Source: Clostridia bacterium (GTDB lineage: Bacteria; Bacillota; Clostridia; Oscillospirales; Ruminococcaceae). From it: a stretch of DNA of 58,201 nucleotides. Positions 34,662 to 44,402 of this stretch are shown in pieces; the stretch's first letter is position 1, and each line of letters opens with the position of its first letter. The translations under genes were made by a program, and so were the position numbers. The DNA lies in assembly GCA_009929695.1 (NCBI GenBank), contig RZZW01000018.1, positions 1 to 58,201 of the forward strand, read 5' to 3'. Below the pieces are notes generated by a model that worked only from the letters and a program-made list of their open reading frames with translations, had not been told where the DNA came from and did no database searches.

Positions 34662-34666
34662 TTTAT

Positions 34667-35347
34667 TTATTCACGATAAACTGCGTTTGCATTAACAATT
34701 TCTGCACTGCCTTTTAGCGCGGTAAAATTTGGATTTTGCGCAAAGAAATCGTCGTAGGTGATTGTTTTAAAATCCTCGCCCGCATTGAGGCTGAAAACAA
34801 AGCTATCACCTATACTTCCCGACAACGTGCCTATAAAAGACCCCGCATTATTGACGGGAACAGACATTGTAAATTCCTCGCTTTCGCCTGTGATGATGTC
34901 AACGCCGTATATTATGCCGTCGGGCGCGTAGTTAAGCTTACCTGCCTGCGCATCGTAGGTGGGGTGCTCGTTTGTGTAAAATACTGTGTGAGTGCCGCTG
35001 TCGATATATGCAGAATCCATTTTTATTGGCGCGGTATGAAGCATTTTCATTTCGCTGCCGTCAAGCGGAAGTGTGTCAATTTCATAAAACGTGGCGTTGG
35101 AGCTGTTGGGGTCGTAAAACATCTGCGACGGACGAAGCTCCTGCGCAATCACAAGCGCGTCGCCGCAAACGCCGGATATTTCCAGCCTGTATTTAGCTTC
35201 AAAAATAGTTTGCTGCTCTCCTGTTTTTGTGTTTATTGAGTTTATTTTATATGTATACGGCTGCTCGGTGTGCCCTGCATAGTAGACAACGTCGTTATCA
35301 ACAGCATAGCCGCTTTCAAAATATATATTATCCGTCGTTTGCGCCGA
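34667..35347 (-). pseudogene. 5'-truncated lipoprotein paralogue
   Basis: The open frame reads from 'AQTTDNIYFESGYAVDNDVV' through 'YYAGHTEQPYTYKINSINTK' to '...NANAVYRE' and stops at 34667. Its last 100 residues align with the C-terminus of the intact lipoprotein at 35421: 'DGIIYGVDIITGESEE' against 'DGVIHSVDMITGDAEE', and 'NFTALKGSAEI' against 'NFTELEGSEI'. The upstream two-thirds, including signal peptide, are absent; the break coincides with a family C repeat (35348-35397), beyond which the frame soon hits a stop. A GTG at 35152 could start a shorter product but lacks a clear binding site. Confidence 0.8.
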
Positions 35348-35397
35348 CAGCTTCCCCTCGGGGGAAGGTGGCGCGACGAAGGAGCGACGGATGAGGT
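35348..35397. repeat. Family C repeat at truncation point
   Basis: CAGCTTCCCCTCGGGGGAAG followed by GTGGCGCGACGAAGGAGCGACGGATGAGG in two parts. Same ends as the copies at 11190 and 13206, with only the CTTCCCC hairpin retained. Confidence 0.8.
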
Positions 35398-35420
35398 TGG
35401 TTTATGTACATATACTGTCA

Positions 35421-36704
35421 TCAATATTCCTGTGTAATTTCGCTGCCCTCAAGCTCGGTGAAATTGGCTTTGCCTGCTAGGTAATCGGCGGCGGGAATTG
35501 TGTACATTTTAAATGTTGAATAATTTTGCACTATTGCATTATCGCCGTAAAAAAACGCATCACTTAGCTGTGCCGTTGAAATTCCGTTTGGGTGCGGCAC
35601 TGTAAACAGCTCTGCGCTGCCGTCTGAAAGGTTTATTTTATATCTTTCATTGCCGACGCTTGTAAGAAGGCAGTCCTTATAGCTTTTTTCTATTCCCGAA
35701 TAGCCCCATTTTACCGGCGTTTTTCCCACTTCCTCGGCGTCGCCCGTAATCATATCAACGCTGTGGATTACACCGTCACAGTGCGGCGTATATGCTTTTT
35801 TGTCTTTATCGTAATAATAATTTGTGTCAAGATAATATATTTTGCCGCTTGCGCCGTCCATAAATCTGTATTCATAGTTACTCGGTGCAATGCGAAGGCG
35901 TTTTACTCCCTCGCCGTTTTTTGTGACTGCAAGTATTTCCTCAAATGCGACGTTGTAATTATTCGGATTTGTGGTATACATGTTTTTCCCAAGCGTCCGG
36001 CTCACTATAAGCGCGTCGCCGCTCACTGTAGTAATATTAATTTCATAGTCTGACGAAAAAATCCGTTTCATAGCACCTGTCGAGGTATCAATGCTCACTA
36101 TATGCTGTCTGCTGCCGTCGTACGCGGGCATATACAGCACATTGCCCTCAAAAGCATAGCCCGCATAGCTGTTAAAAGCCATGTTTTCGAGAGAAACGGC
36201 TTCATTTGATTTTATTTCAACTGAGGTTTTTTCGCAGGTATCAAAATTAATTTTTGTCAGCACAAGTCCTGTATCGGCTTCATAGCGCATAAAGGCGGTG
36301 TATGTATCTGTGTCACAGCGTCCGTTTCTGTTCGTGCGGATAAACGCGTCGCAGCTTTCGCTGTCGTGGGTGCAGTCCTTTTTTGCGCAGAGAACCTTGC
36401 CCTGCTGCGTTTCCATGTCGTAAACGCTTGCGATATAGTCGGAATAGCCGTCTTGATGCCCTGCGTAAAGTTTATATGCCACCATTTTAGGCGCGTTAAA
36501 CGGCGGCGACGCGTATTGGCGGTATGTGAGCCCGCTTTGCGTTTCAAGCGCGGAAATGGCGGCAAGCGCGCGCTCTTCGTCGTTTTGTGCCTCGGTCAGC
36601 GACGACGCCTCGACCTCCGTCTGCGCGGCGTTTACATTTATATTTGCGCACGAAGAAAGCAGCAGCGCAAATATAAGCAAAAACAATAAGACAGACCTTT
36701 TCAA
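35421..36704 (-). CDS. Lipoprotein with beta-propeller-like repeats
   Basis: A 427 aa exported lipoprotein: signal peptide 'LKRSVLLFLLIFALLLSSC' with lipobox LSSC. The mature part has repeated short beta motifs of the type 'YxxxGxxxYxxDxxTGxxxxL' (for example 'SVDMITGDAEEV', 'SIDTSTGAMKRIF'), which resemble DUF5050/propeller-type surface proteins. The start is probably TTG at 36704, seven bases after GAGAGGAAG; an ATG at 36731 overlapping the upstream stop is an alternative. Four cysteines in 'CAKKDCTHDSESCDAF' may form disulfides or bind metal. It is the last intact gene of an operon with a two-component system, so it may be part of a signal or stress response at the envelope. Confidence 0.8.
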   Translation of the reverse strand: MKRSVLLFLLIFALLLSSCANINVNAAQTEVEASSLTEAQNDEERALAAISALETQSGLTYRQYASPPFNAPKMVAYKLYAGHQDGYSDYIASVYDMETQQGKVLCAKKDCTHDSESCDAFIRTNRNGRCDTDTYTAFMRYEADTGLVLTKINFDTCEKTSVEIKSNEAVSLENMAFNSYAGYAFEGNVLYMPAYDGSRQHIVSIDTSTGAMKRIFSSDYEINITTVSGDALIVSRTLGKNMYTTNPNNYNVAFEEILAVTKNGEGVKRLRIAPSNYEYRFMDGASGKIYYLDTNYYYDKDKKAYTPHCDGVIHSVDMITGDAEEVGKTPVKWGYSGIEKSYKDCLLTSVGNERYKINLSDGSAELFTVPHPNGISTAQLSDAFFYGDNAIVQNYSTFKMYTIPAADYLAGKANFTELEGSEITQEY

Positions 36705-36720
36705 ATATAACACTTCCTCT

Positions 36721-37569
36721 CTACGTCCCATTTTCCGTTGTATACTGCGTTTGATATGACTGCCAGTATTTCATTTGGTCGGTGCTCATATACTGGGCGC
36801 TCACCACGATTTGGGAATCGCTTGCGACGCACATAAGCATCATTTGGGCGCTTTCGGAATAAAGTGCGCCGCTTGCGTAGCCTGCGCGCTGCTCGTTTTG
36901 CACCTGAATGGGGATTACCCAGTCGTCAACAAATGAAAGCTCAAGGTAGGTGAGATAATTTTGTGCCGCTTCTTGAGCGTCGAAGCCCGAAACCTCGAAG
37001 GTGTCGGACGGATAAATTTCAAGGCTTGTTATTTTGCCTGTTTTGGTTTCCAGCGTCACGGATGCCACGTTTGCAATCACATAGCCCTCCTGCGCCGCGT
37101 AATACGCCGAAAACTTTATAAATCCGTCGCCTGTGTTGACATAGCTGTATTTGCTGCTTGTGTCGTTATTCATATTTACAAGGGCGTCGCTTGCGTCTTT
37201 GGGGATAATGCTTCTGTCTGAAAGCGTGCTGAGCTGCTGCATGAAAAAGCTGTTGCCCTCTGTGCCGTAAATCTGCTGTTCCTGCGCAAGATTGTAGGGG
37301 CTGTCGGTGTAATATTCAAGTGTGCCGGGGTCGTAATTATAGTTGTACTGCTTTTCATATTCGGCTTTCAGCGCGCGCGAAAGGTACATGCTGTCGCCGG
37401 AGATTGTTTTGCTTTCGACGGCGTATGTGCGCTCGTGCGGCAGCTTGAAAATGAGCAGATCCTCAAGATATAAAAACAGCATCGGCAGCGCAGAAATGAC
37501 AAGCGCCGCAAGCGACGCGAGGACTATTTTATAATGAGTGCTATTAAGCCTTTTATGATTTTTTCTCAT
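36721..37569 (-). CDS. Membrane-anchored protein of two-component operon
   Basis: A 282 aa protein not recognised by family. One N-terminal helix (about 14-36) after basic residues 'RKNHKRLN' and no lipobox indicate a type II membrane anchor with the bulk outside. Aromatic- and Ser/Tyr-rich outer domain includes 'YNYNYDPGTLEYY', similar in layout to YycH/YycI-type proteins that touch sensor kinases, but sequence similarity is not evident to me. It overlaps the kinase gene by 17 bases and has GGAGGGG before its ATG, so it is co-translated and may be a kinase accessory protein. Confidence 0.7.
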   Translation of the reverse strand: MRKNHKRLNSTHYKIVLASLAALVISALPMLFLYLEDLLIFKLPHERTYAVESKTISGDSMYLSRALKAEYEKQYNYNYDPGTLEYYTDSPYNLAQEQQIYGTEGNSFFMQQLSTLSDRSIIPKDASDALVNMNNDTSSKYSYVNTGDGFIKFSAYYAAQEGYVIANVASVTLETKTGKITSLEIYPSDTFEVSGFDAQEAAQNYLTYLELSFVDDWVIPIQVQNEQRAGYASGALYSESAQMMLMCVASDSQIVVSAQYMSTDQMKYWQSYQTQYTTENGT

Positions 37570-38956
37570 TTTGCCCCTCCTGTGCTTTCAGAGTAAACGA
37601 CACGGACGTGCCTTTGTCCACGGTGCTTTTTATGGTGAGCTGTGTGCCGTGGGCGCGGGCTATTTTGTCGCACAGCGCAAGCCCCATTCCGCTGCCGCCG
37701 CCCGCGCGCGCTCTTGATTTATCCACCATATAAAACGGCTCTATAATGCGCGAAAGCTTATCGGGAGGTATGCCGCAGCCTGTGTCGGCAACTGTAATTA
37801 TCACGCCGTTATCGGTGCGCTGCCATGTGCAGAGTATGCCGTTTTTCGGATTTGCTTTCACTGAATTGTGAATGAGGTTATATATTAAATCGCACAGCAA
37901 ATCAAAATCCGCGAGCACTGTCACGCCTTGCGCCGTCTGCATTTTAAGTGGAACATCATTTAAAATGGCGGATGCGGAATTTGCGACACACGAAAACACG
38001 CTTTGAAGCTGCACGGGCTTTAACGTGATAGCTTCCTTTGAAATACCCATGAGGCTCAACAGCTTTTGCGATAAATCCTCAATTCGCTTTGCCTCGGTGA
38101 AAATATACTGCGAGGCCTCGCGTTGGCGCTGAGGGTCAAATTGCATACTGCGCATTGTGTCGGCATAGCCGATGATGGCTGTCATGGGAGTTTTAAGCTC
38201 GTGTGAAAACGCGCCCATAAAGTCGTTTCGCTGTTGCAAAGAGGTATTGAGCTCCTCGACCTTTTCCTCGACGGACTGCGCCATGAAGTCAAAGCTTTGG
38301 CTTACGTTTTCAAATTCGTCGCCAGTTTTTATCGCTGTACGCACGGTGTAATCTCCCTTTGCGATGCTTTCGCTCGCTTTTGAAAGCGCCGTGACGGGCT
38401 GTGCCAAGCGTTTTGACAAGCGCCAAATTACAAACGCGCCGCACAAAAGCGTGAGCAGCTCTATCTGCCAAAAGCGCAAAAGCTGCGCCGTGCGCATTTG
38501 ATAGAGCGGCGTTATATCATACGTGCTTTGAAGCCACACAGAGCGCGTGGGCGACGTAAGCTGTGTTGAGAGCACCATATATTGTGTGCTGCCGTCGCTT
38601 GCTATGACATAGCTGTTTGTGTCGGTAATTTTTGGGCTTGGCTGAGATTTTATATTTGTGGCGATGATGGCGTCATCTGAGCCGTAAAGCGTTGTGCCTG
38701 AGGCATGCTGATTTTCAGAAAGCTGCGAAAAGCTTTTTGACAGCATGGAATCGTCGATTATTTCTCCGCTTGCTAGCGCCGTCAAAATATCCGACTGCAC
38801 GGCGTAACATTCAAGCATATGGCGCGCCTCGTTTTGGTCGAGCGAGACTTCAAGCCCCTCGTGGAAATTTTGGCGCACCATAAAATACCCGCCTATCGAA
38901 AACAAAACAGCAAGCAAAAATATCATTGCAACAGAGAGTTTTTGAGCAAATTTCAT
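37553..38956 (-). CDS. Sensor histidine kinase
   Basis: A 467 aa membrane kinase. Helices at about 8-26 and 163-180 frame an extracytoplasmic sensor domain of 135 residues; HAMP at about 181-235; HisKA with the phospho-His in 'FMGAFSHELKTPMTAIIGY' (H252); ATPase with N box 'DLIYNLIHNSVKA', G1 'VADTGCGIP' and G2 'GGGSGMGLALC'. It overlaps the response regulator gene by four bases. The signal is unknown; overlapping outer-membrane-side proteins suggest an envelope signal. Confidence 0.92.
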   Translation of the reverse strand: MKFAQKLSVAMIFLLAVLFSIGGYFMVRQNFHEGLEVSLDQNEARHMLECYAVQSDILTALASGEIIDDSMLSKSFSQLSENQHASGTTLYGSDDAIIATNIKSQPSPKITDTNSYVIASDGSTQYMVLSTQLTSPTRSVWLQSTYDITPLYQMRTAQLLRFWQIELLTLLCGAFVIWRLSKRLAQPVTALSKASESIAKGDYTVRTAIKTGDEFENVSQSFDFMAQSVEEKVEELNTSLQQRNDFMGAFSHELKTPMTAIIGYADTMRSMQFDPQRQREASQYIFTEAKRIEDLSQKLLSLMGISKEAITLKPVQLQSVFSCVANSASAILNDVPLKMQTAQGVTVLADFDLLCDLIYNLIHNSVKANPKNGILCTWQRTDNGVIITVADTGCGIPPDKLSRIIEPFYMVDKSRARAGGGSGMGLALCDKIARAHGTQLTIKSTVDKGTSVSFTLKAQEGQNEKKS

Positions 38957-39618
38957 GGCATATCCTCACTTTTAAGCATATAGCCCACCTTGTAGACGGT
39001 GATTATTTTGTCGGTCCAATCAAGCTTTTGGCGCAGGCGCTTGATGTGCAAATCGAGCGTGCGGGTGTCGTCCTCCATGTCGCCGCCCCAGACGCGGCTG
39101 TAGAGGATGTCGCGGTATAGCGCCGCGCCGCGGCTGCGCATAAGCTGCTCTAAAAGGGTGTATTCAAGCGGAGTTAGGTGCACCTGCTCGCCGTTTTTTG
39201 TGACGGTGTGGGCATGGGTGTCGGCCTCGACGCCAAACGCATACAGCATTTTGCCGCCCCTGCCTGTGCGGCGAAGAACGGTTTCGACGCGCGCAACGAG
39301 CTCTCTGGTTTCAAACGGCTTTACTATGTAGTCGTCAGCGCCGAGCGACAGCCCGCGCACTCTGTCGTCAAGCTCGCCCTTTGCGGTGATGAAAATGGCG
39401 GGCGTGCCTGTTGGGCGCAGATATTCAAGCAGCTCATAGCCGTCCGCGCCGGGCATCATGATGTCGAGAAGCGCGATGTCGAAATCCTTTTGTTCAATCA
39501 AGTCCGCCGCTTCAAGCCCGTTTTTGGCAACTGTGCACTCATAGCCGCTTTGAGATAAGCACAGCTTTATAAGCCCCGCAATAGACGGCTCGTCCTCAGC
39601 AATCAAAACAGTATTCAC
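38953..39618 (-). CDS. OmpR-family response regulator
   Basis: A 221 aa regulator. Receiver domain 1-120 with acidic pocket 'IAEDEP', phosphoacceptor in 'ALLDIMMPGADGYE' (D52), and Lys in 'DDYIVKPFETREL'. C-terminal winged helix with 'LTPLEYTLLEQLMRSRGA' and 'VDLHIKRLRQKL'-type recognition region (here 'TLDLHIKRLRQKLD'). The start is GTG at 39618 after GAGGAGG. First gene of the operon RR-HK-anchored protein-lipoprotein. Confidence 0.93.
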   Translation of the reverse strand: MNTVLIAEDEPSIAGLIKLCLSQSGYECTVAKNGLEAADLIEQKDFDIALLDIMMPGADGYELLEYLRPTGTPAIFITAKGELDDRVRGLSLGADDYIVKPFETRELVARVETVLRRTGRGGKMLYAFGVEADTHAHTVTKNGEQVHLTPLEYTLLEQLMRSRGAALYRDILYSRVWGGDMEDDTRTLDLHIKRLRQKLDWTDKIITVYKVGYMLKSEDMP

Positions 39619-39740
39619 GATGTTCCTCCTCGCAATTATGTGTGTTTATTATATAGGTGAAATGTATCTGAGTTGTAACAAAAATATTTATTTGGTAGAT
39701 TTGGGGATTACCCAAGTCATAAGTTATGCACAAACCTTAC

Positions 39741-39905
39741 GGCACGCCGAGTCGTCGCGCCCTACGCACTTTGCAGGATTGTAGGGACGCCATACATGGC
39801 GTCCGCCGCAGCGGCAATGCGCCACCCCTTGTCATTCTGAGCGAAGCGAAGAATCTTAAAACCTATGGTGATGCGCAAAAGATTCTTCGCTTCGCTCAGA
39901 ATGAC
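39741..39905. repeat. Family B units plus family A copy 4
   Basis: Contains a CGGCACGCCGAGTCGTCGCG unit with CCCTAC (39741-39769, also present at 53756), GTAGGGACGCCATACATGGC with GTCC (39780-39806), and a full family A copy (39831-39905). The remainder of 39619-40002, including a GC-rich CCGCCTGCGGGCGG palindrome near 39931, shows no gene. Confidence 0.85.
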
Positions 39906-40002
39906 AAGGAGAGCATAAGAATCCCTCCACCGCCTGCGGGCGGTTCCCCTCCCTTTAACAAGGGCGGTAAGGAGGTTTGCGCAAAATATACTCCATAAAA
40001 GC

Positions 40003-40037
40003 AAAACCCGACTTTACCTTAGCAAAGTCGGGTTTTT
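40003..40037 (-). terminator. Terminator after the 97-aa gene
   Basis: 13-bp stem AAAACCCGACTTT / AAAGTCGGGTTTT with eight-base loop; on the minus strand followed by GCTTTTA. Confidence 0.9.
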
Positions 40038-40041
40038 GTGA

Positions 40042-40335
40042 TTACTTTTTTGCGTCCGCAAGCGCTCTTTCAAGCCAAATTGAGCCTATGACGAGAGCGT
40101 TCCACAAGCCGTTTTTATCGCTTTGCTTTTCCATGCGTTCGATAGGGCTTTTTGTGGTGTCTGTTGAAAGCAGGGTGACATGAATACGGTCTGCCACTTT
40201 GACGCCGTTCTCTTCTTTAGTTGTCAAAATTTGCATAAAGATAACGTATGGGTCGGAAAGGCTGCCGTAATAGATGTCGTTTTTGCTTCGCACAAGCGGA
40301 CGGCCTTTGTACATCAGGTTTGGTGTAAAAGCCAT
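40042..40335 (-). CDS. Conserved small protein, unknown
   Basis: A 97 aa soluble protein I cannot name. It begins 'MAFTPNLMYKGRPLVRSKND' and has 'YYGSLSDPYVIFMQILT' and a basic amphipathic C-terminal helix. The sequence is not low-complexity and has a strong AAAGGAG site 12 bases before the ATG, a clean terminator after it and an IreB gene 32 bases upstream, all of which support a real gene. Likely co-transcribed with the IreB gene. Confidence 0.75.
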   Translation of the reverse strand: MAFTPNLMYKGRPLVRSKNDIYYGSLSDPYVIFMQILTTKEENGVKVADRIHVTLLSTDTTKSPIERMEKQSDKNGLWNALVIGSIWLERALADAKK

Positions 40336-40367
40336 TTTGTGCTGTTCTCCTTTGTATTGATGGCGAT

Positions 40368-40616
40368 TTAGTCCTCAGAAAGATAGCTTTTCAAAAGCGC
40401 CTGAAGCAAATCGTCACGGTCTATTTTGCGAATATTGGCGCGCGCGCCCTGATATGTGGTGATATAAGTGGGGTCTTCTGAAAGGATATAGCCTACAATC
40501 TGATTTATAGGATTATAGCCCTTCTCTTTAAGCGCACGGTACACCTCGGTTAGTATAACCTTAATTTCGCGGTCTTTGTCGTCGTAAAGCGAAAAGATGG
40601 TGGTGGGCTCACTCAT
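40368..40616 (-). CDS. IreB-family regulatory phosphoprotein
   Basis: An 82 aa protein matching the IreB (YrzL/UPF0297) family: 'TTIFSLYDDKDREIKVILTE', 'VYRALKEKGYNPINQIVGYI' and 'GDPTYITTYQGARA'-type stretch (here 'EDPTYITTYQGARANIRKID'). In Enterococcus, IreB is phosphorylated on threonines by the Ser/Thr kinase IreK and limits cephalosporin resistance; Thr residues near the N-terminus (T5, T6) are present. Usually found between alaS and a Holliday resolvase gene; that context is missing here. ATG follows GGAGGG. Confidence 0.92.
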   Translation of the reverse strand: MSEPTTIFSLYDDKDREIKVILTEVYRALKEKGYNPINQIVGYILSEDPTYITTYQGARANIRKIDRDDLLQALLKSYLSED

Positions 40617-40720
40617 TTATCTAATCCCTCCAATGAAATATTTTGCCTATAATACTCTTTATCTATTATAGTGCAAACAGGAAAAATTTGCAAGCTTATT
40701 TTATGCAAAATGCAAACGCA

Positions 40721-43099
40721 TCACGCGCGCAGCGTGACATTTATCGCTTCAAGCGCCTTCAAAACCTTTTTAACGGTGCCTTCGGCTTCTTCATCTGTTA
40801 AAGTGCGGTCAGGCGCGCGGAGCACTAGGCTGTACGCGAGGCTCTTTTTACCCTCGCCGATTTTGTCGCCTGTGTAAATGTCGAAAAGCTTGAGTGCTTC
40901 AAGAGATTTGCCCGCGGCCTTTTCGATGCACTCGGCGATGTCGGCGGCGGCGACGGCGGTGTCAGCCACAAGCGCGAGGTCGCGGGTTATCGCGGGGTGC
41001 TTTGGCAGTGGCTTAAACGTCGGGGTTGTGCCCGCGTGCGCAAACAGCGCATCAACGTTTATTTCAGCGGCGCAAACGCGCGGCTTTATGCCGTAATTTG
41101 ACAGCACAGCGGGGTGTATTTCGCCTATAACGCCTATGCAGTCGTCGCCAGCGTACACATCGGCGCAACGGCCGGGGTGGAACGTTGTGCCCTCGGTATT
41201 TCTCACAAAGCGCACATTTGATACGCGCGCTGTGGCGGCGAGCTGCTCGACGATGCCCTTGACGGCTAGATAATCGTAATTATCGCCATATGCGGCGATT
41301 GTATACACCTCTGTCTCGGTGGGCAGCTCGTCGGCAGTTGCTTTGGGAATGTAAATTGTCGCGTCCTCAAACACGGCACATTCGGCGGCTCTGGCGTTAT
41401 AATTGCGTGCGACAACGTCCATCACGCTCGGCAGAGCCGTTGTGCGCATGATGCTTGTGTCCTCGCCGAGCGGGTTTGAAATGACAACCGCGTTGCGCTT
41501 TTTGTCGCCTGCGGGCAGGTTTATATTGTCAAAGGCTTTGCGGCTGAAGAAGCTGAACGTCTCGATTTGATAAAGTCCGTAGCCAATCAGCGCGTCTACA
41601 AGACCCTTGTCGAATATCTGACGCGGCGTGTAGCGGGCGTTTGCGATGCCGCGCACGGCTGTTGACGGCATTTTGTTATAGCCGACATATCGCGCCACTT
41701 CCTCGGCGACGTCGCAGTCGCGCTCCATATCCCAGCGCCATGACGGAACAATTATCTCGTCGCCGTCCATGACAAAGCCGAGCGGAAGCAGAATTTTGAC
41801 CATTTCGTCCTTTGAAAGCTGTGTGCCGAGCAGGCGGTTTATGCCCTCGGGGCGCAAAAGTATGCGGCGCTCGTCGCGCTTTTGCGTCCAAACGTCGACA
41901 ACTCCATTTACAACGTCGCCCGCGTCGAGCATTTGCACAAGCTCAAGTGCGCGTGCAAGGCAGAGGTCGCAGGTGTTGGGGTCAAGACCTTTTTCGTAGC
42001 GTCCCGACGCCTCTGTGCGCATACCGAGCTTTTTGGCTGTTGTGCGGACGGACGGGCCGTTGAACATGGCACTTTCAAACACGATTGTTGTCGTGTCGTC
42101 ATACACGCCGCTGTACTCGCCGCCCATTACGCCCGCGACGGCGATAGGGCCTTTTTCGTCGGCTATGACGAGCATTTCCTCGCTTAAATCGCGCGTTGTG
42201 CCGTCAAGCGTCATGATGCTTTCGCCGCTTTTTGCGTTGCGGACGGTTATATGCGCGCCGTTGACGTATTTATAGTCAAAGCAGTGCATCGGCTGACCGT
42301 ATTCGAGCATGACGTAGTTTGTGATATCTACAAGGTTGTTTATCGGGCGCACGCCGCAAAGGCGAAGGCGTTCGCGCATCCATTTTGGCGATGGCTTTAC
42401 GCGCACGTTTTCAACAACTGCGCCACAGTAGCGGTAGCAAAGCTCGTCGTTTTCGATATCGACTTTAAGCATATCGGCGGAGCTGCCGTGGCCTGCTTTT
42501 ACGCTTGGAATATGGTCGTTAAACGGCACATTAAACGTAGCGGCTGTCTCGCGCGCAAGGCCGCGGACAGAAAGGCAGTCGGGGCGGTTCGGCGTGATTT
42601 CAAAATCGACGCAGTAGTCGTCCATGCCGAGCGCTTTTGTGATATCTGTGCCCGCGGGATATTCCTCGTCTAGCACAAGAATACCGTTTTCGACGGCGTT
42701 CGGGAAGTCATGCTTTGTCAGCCCAAGCTCTGAAAGCGAGCACAGCATACCGTTTGACACAACGCCGCGAAGCTTGCCCTTGCGAATTTCAACACCGCCC
42801 GGCAGCTTTGCGATATGAAGCGCGGCGGGCACCAAATCGCCCACCTTTAAGTTGCCCGCGCCGGTGACAATCTGCACGGCCTCGCCTGTGCCGACGTCCA
42901 CTTGGCAGATAACCATGTGGTCGGAATCGGGGTGCGGAACTATTTCAAGTATTTTACCGACGACGACGTTTTTAATTTCGTCGGCTTCTGTCTCATATGT
43001 CTCGACCTTTGAGCCGCTCATCGTCATGCGCTCGGCGTACTCGCGAGGAGTACATTCAAATTTGGCAAAATCTCTTGCCCAGTTAAGTGGCATTTTCAT
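40721..43099 (-). CDS. pheT: Phenylalanine-tRNA ligase beta subunit
   Basis: A 792 aa subunit of the (alpha-beta)2 enzyme that charges tRNA-Phe. Domains in order: N-terminal tRNA-binding OB fold ('VVGKILEIVPHPDSDHMVIC', about 45-150), B3/B4 editing domain (about 200-385), B5, catalytic-like core, and the C-terminal FDX-ACB anticodon domain ('PKHPAITRDLALVADTAVAA' to the end). Length is normal. ATG follows GGGAG. It lies 20 bases downstream of pheS and shares its T-box control. Confidence 0.96.
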   Translation of the reverse strand: MKMPLNWARDFAKFECTPREYAERMTMSGSKVETYETEADEIKNVVVGKILEIVPHPDSDHMVICQVDVGTGEAVQIVTGAGNLKVGDLVPAALHIAKLPGGVEIRKGKLRGVVSNGMLCSLSELGLTKHDFPNAVENGILVLDEEYPAGTDITKALGMDDYCVDFEITPNRPDCLSVRGLARETAATFNVPFNDHIPSVKAGHGSSADMLKVDIENDELCYRYCGAVVENVRVKPSPKWMRERLRLCGVRPINNLVDITNYVMLEYGQPMHCFDYKYVNGAHITVRNAKSGESIMTLDGTTRDLSEEMLVIADEKGPIAVAGVMGGEYSGVYDDTTTIVFESAMFNGPSVRTTAKKLGMRTEASGRYEKGLDPNTCDLCLARALELVQMLDAGDVVNGVVDVWTQKRDERRILLRPEGINRLLGTQLSKDEMVKILLPLGFVMDGDEIIVPSWRWDMERDCDVAEEVARYVGYNKMPSTAVRGIANARYTPRQIFDKGLVDALIGYGLYQIETFSFFSRKAFDNINLPAGDKKRNAVVISNPLGEDTSIMRTTALPSVMDVVARNYNARAAECAVFEDATIYIPKATADELPTETEVYTIAAYGDNYDYLAVKGIVEQLAATARVSNVRFVRNTEGTTFHPGRCADVYAGDDCIGVIGEIHPAVLSNYGIKPRVCAAEINVDALFAHAGTTPTFKPLPKHPAITRDLALVADTAVAAADIAECIEKAAGKSLEALKLFDIYTGDKIGEGKKSLAYSLVLRAPDRTLTDEEAEGTVKKVLKALEAINVTLRA

Positions 43100-43119
43100 A
43101 ATTAATGATACTCCCTTCG

Positions 43120-44139
43120 TTAAAACTGCTTCAAAAAGCGCAAATCATTTTCGTACAAAAGACGCATATCGTCTATGTTGTAGCGCATCATTACGCTGCG
43201 CTCAAGACCCATGCCAAAGGCAAAGCCTGTGTATTTTTCGCTGTCGATGCCGCAGTTTTCAAGCACCTGCGGGTGCACCATGCCACAGCCGAGAAGCTCA
43301 ATCCAGCCCTCGCCCTTGCACAGCGGACAACCCTTGCCGCCACATTTAAAGCAGCTCATGTCCATCTCGGCGCTCGGCTCTGTGTATGGGAAGTGGTGCG
43401 GACGGAAGCGCACGCGCGCCTCGCTGCCGTAAAGCTTTTTGACAAATAATTCAAGCGTGCCCTTTAAATCGCTGAACGTCACGCCCTCGTCGACTACTAA
43501 GCCCTCAATTTGGTGGAAAATAGGGCTGTGCGTCGCGTCGACAGCGTCCGAACGGTAGACGCGTCCGGGGCAAATCATGCGGATAGGCGGCTTTTGCTTT
43601 TCCATTGTGCGTATCTGCATGGGGCTTGTCTGCGTGCGAAGAAGCACGTTTTCGTTTATATAAAAGGTGTCCTGCGTGTCGCGCGCGGGGTGGCTTTTCG
43701 GCATGTTGAGCATCTCGAAATTGTAGTGATCAAGCTCGATTTCGGGGCCTGACACAACGTCGAAGCCCATGCCGATGAAGATGTCCTTAAACTCGTCGAG
43801 CACAAGCTCAAATGGGTGGCGCTTGCCCTGTGCTGGGCGCGTGCCGGGCAGTGTTACGTCGATATTTTCGCTTTCAAGACGCTTTGCGAGCGCGGCGTTT
43901 TCAAGCTGCTTTGTGCGGTTTGTGATATCGGCTGTGATGGCCTCGCGCACGTCATTTGCGAGCGCGCCGATGACAGGGCGTTCCTCTGCGGACAACCCGC
44001 CCATCTGCTTTAAAATGGCTGTCAGCTCACCTTTTTTGCCAAGAAAGCGCACGCGCAGCTCTTCGATTTCACCGGCGCTCTGCGCGTTTGAAATAAGCTC
44101 GTCGGCGCTTGCCTTGATAGCCTGCAATTTTTCCTTCAT
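43120..44139 (-). CDS. pheS: Phenylalanine-tRNA ligase alpha subunit
   Basis: A 339 aa class II aminoacyl-tRNA synthetase subunit. N-terminal coiled coil (1-85), motif 1 region '[20 protein letters not shown]', motif 2 '[20 protein letters not shown]' and motif 3 '[18 protein letters not shown]'. ATG at 44139 follows AAGGAG. First gene of pheST, with a leader of more than 500 bases containing a T-box and four inserted palindromes. Confidence 0.96.
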   Translation of the reverse strand: MKEKLQAIKASADELISNAQSAGEIEELRVRFLGKKGELTAILKQMGGLSAEERPVIGALANDVREAITADITNRTKQLENAALAKRLESENIDVTLPGTRPAQGKRHPFELVLDEFKDIFIGMGFDVVSGPEIELDHYNFEMLNMPKSHPARDTQDTFYINENVLLRTQTSPMQIRTMEKQKPPIRMICPGRVYRSDAVDATHSPIFHQIEGLVVDEGVTFSDLKGTLELFVKKLYGSEARVRFRPHHFPYTEPSAEMDMSCFKCGGKGCPLCKGEGWIELLGCGMVHPQVLENCGIDSEKYTGFAFGMGLERSVMMRYNIDDMRLLYENDLRFLKQF

Positions 44140-44191
44140 TACGGTTCTCCTTCTTTTTTTGACTTTTCCGTTAGCTTGCGTAAACCGATGC

Positions 44192-44365
44192 GGGACGATG
44201 TGGGCATCGTCCCCTACAAATTTGCGCGAAATTGCGGGCGGATATGGAATCCGCCCCTACGTTTCACCGCAAATTCACGGCGAATTGTAGGGGACGGGTT
44301 TCCCGTCCCGCATCGGTTTGCACATCGCAACTGCAATTTGTAGGGGCGGATTCCATATCTGCCCG
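44192..44365. repeat. Four family B palindromes in pheST leader
   Basis: Units at 44192 (GGGACGATGTGGGCATCGTC), 44235 (GCGGGCGGATATGGAATCCG), 44286 (TGTAGGGGACGGGTTTCCCG) and 44339 (TGTAGGGGCGGATTCCATAT). They lie between the T-box terminator and pheS, so every read-through transcript carries them. Confidence 0.85.
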
Positions 44366-44402
44366 TGCAGGTTTGCGCCATTCCACGGCGCGCAGGGACA
44401 AA

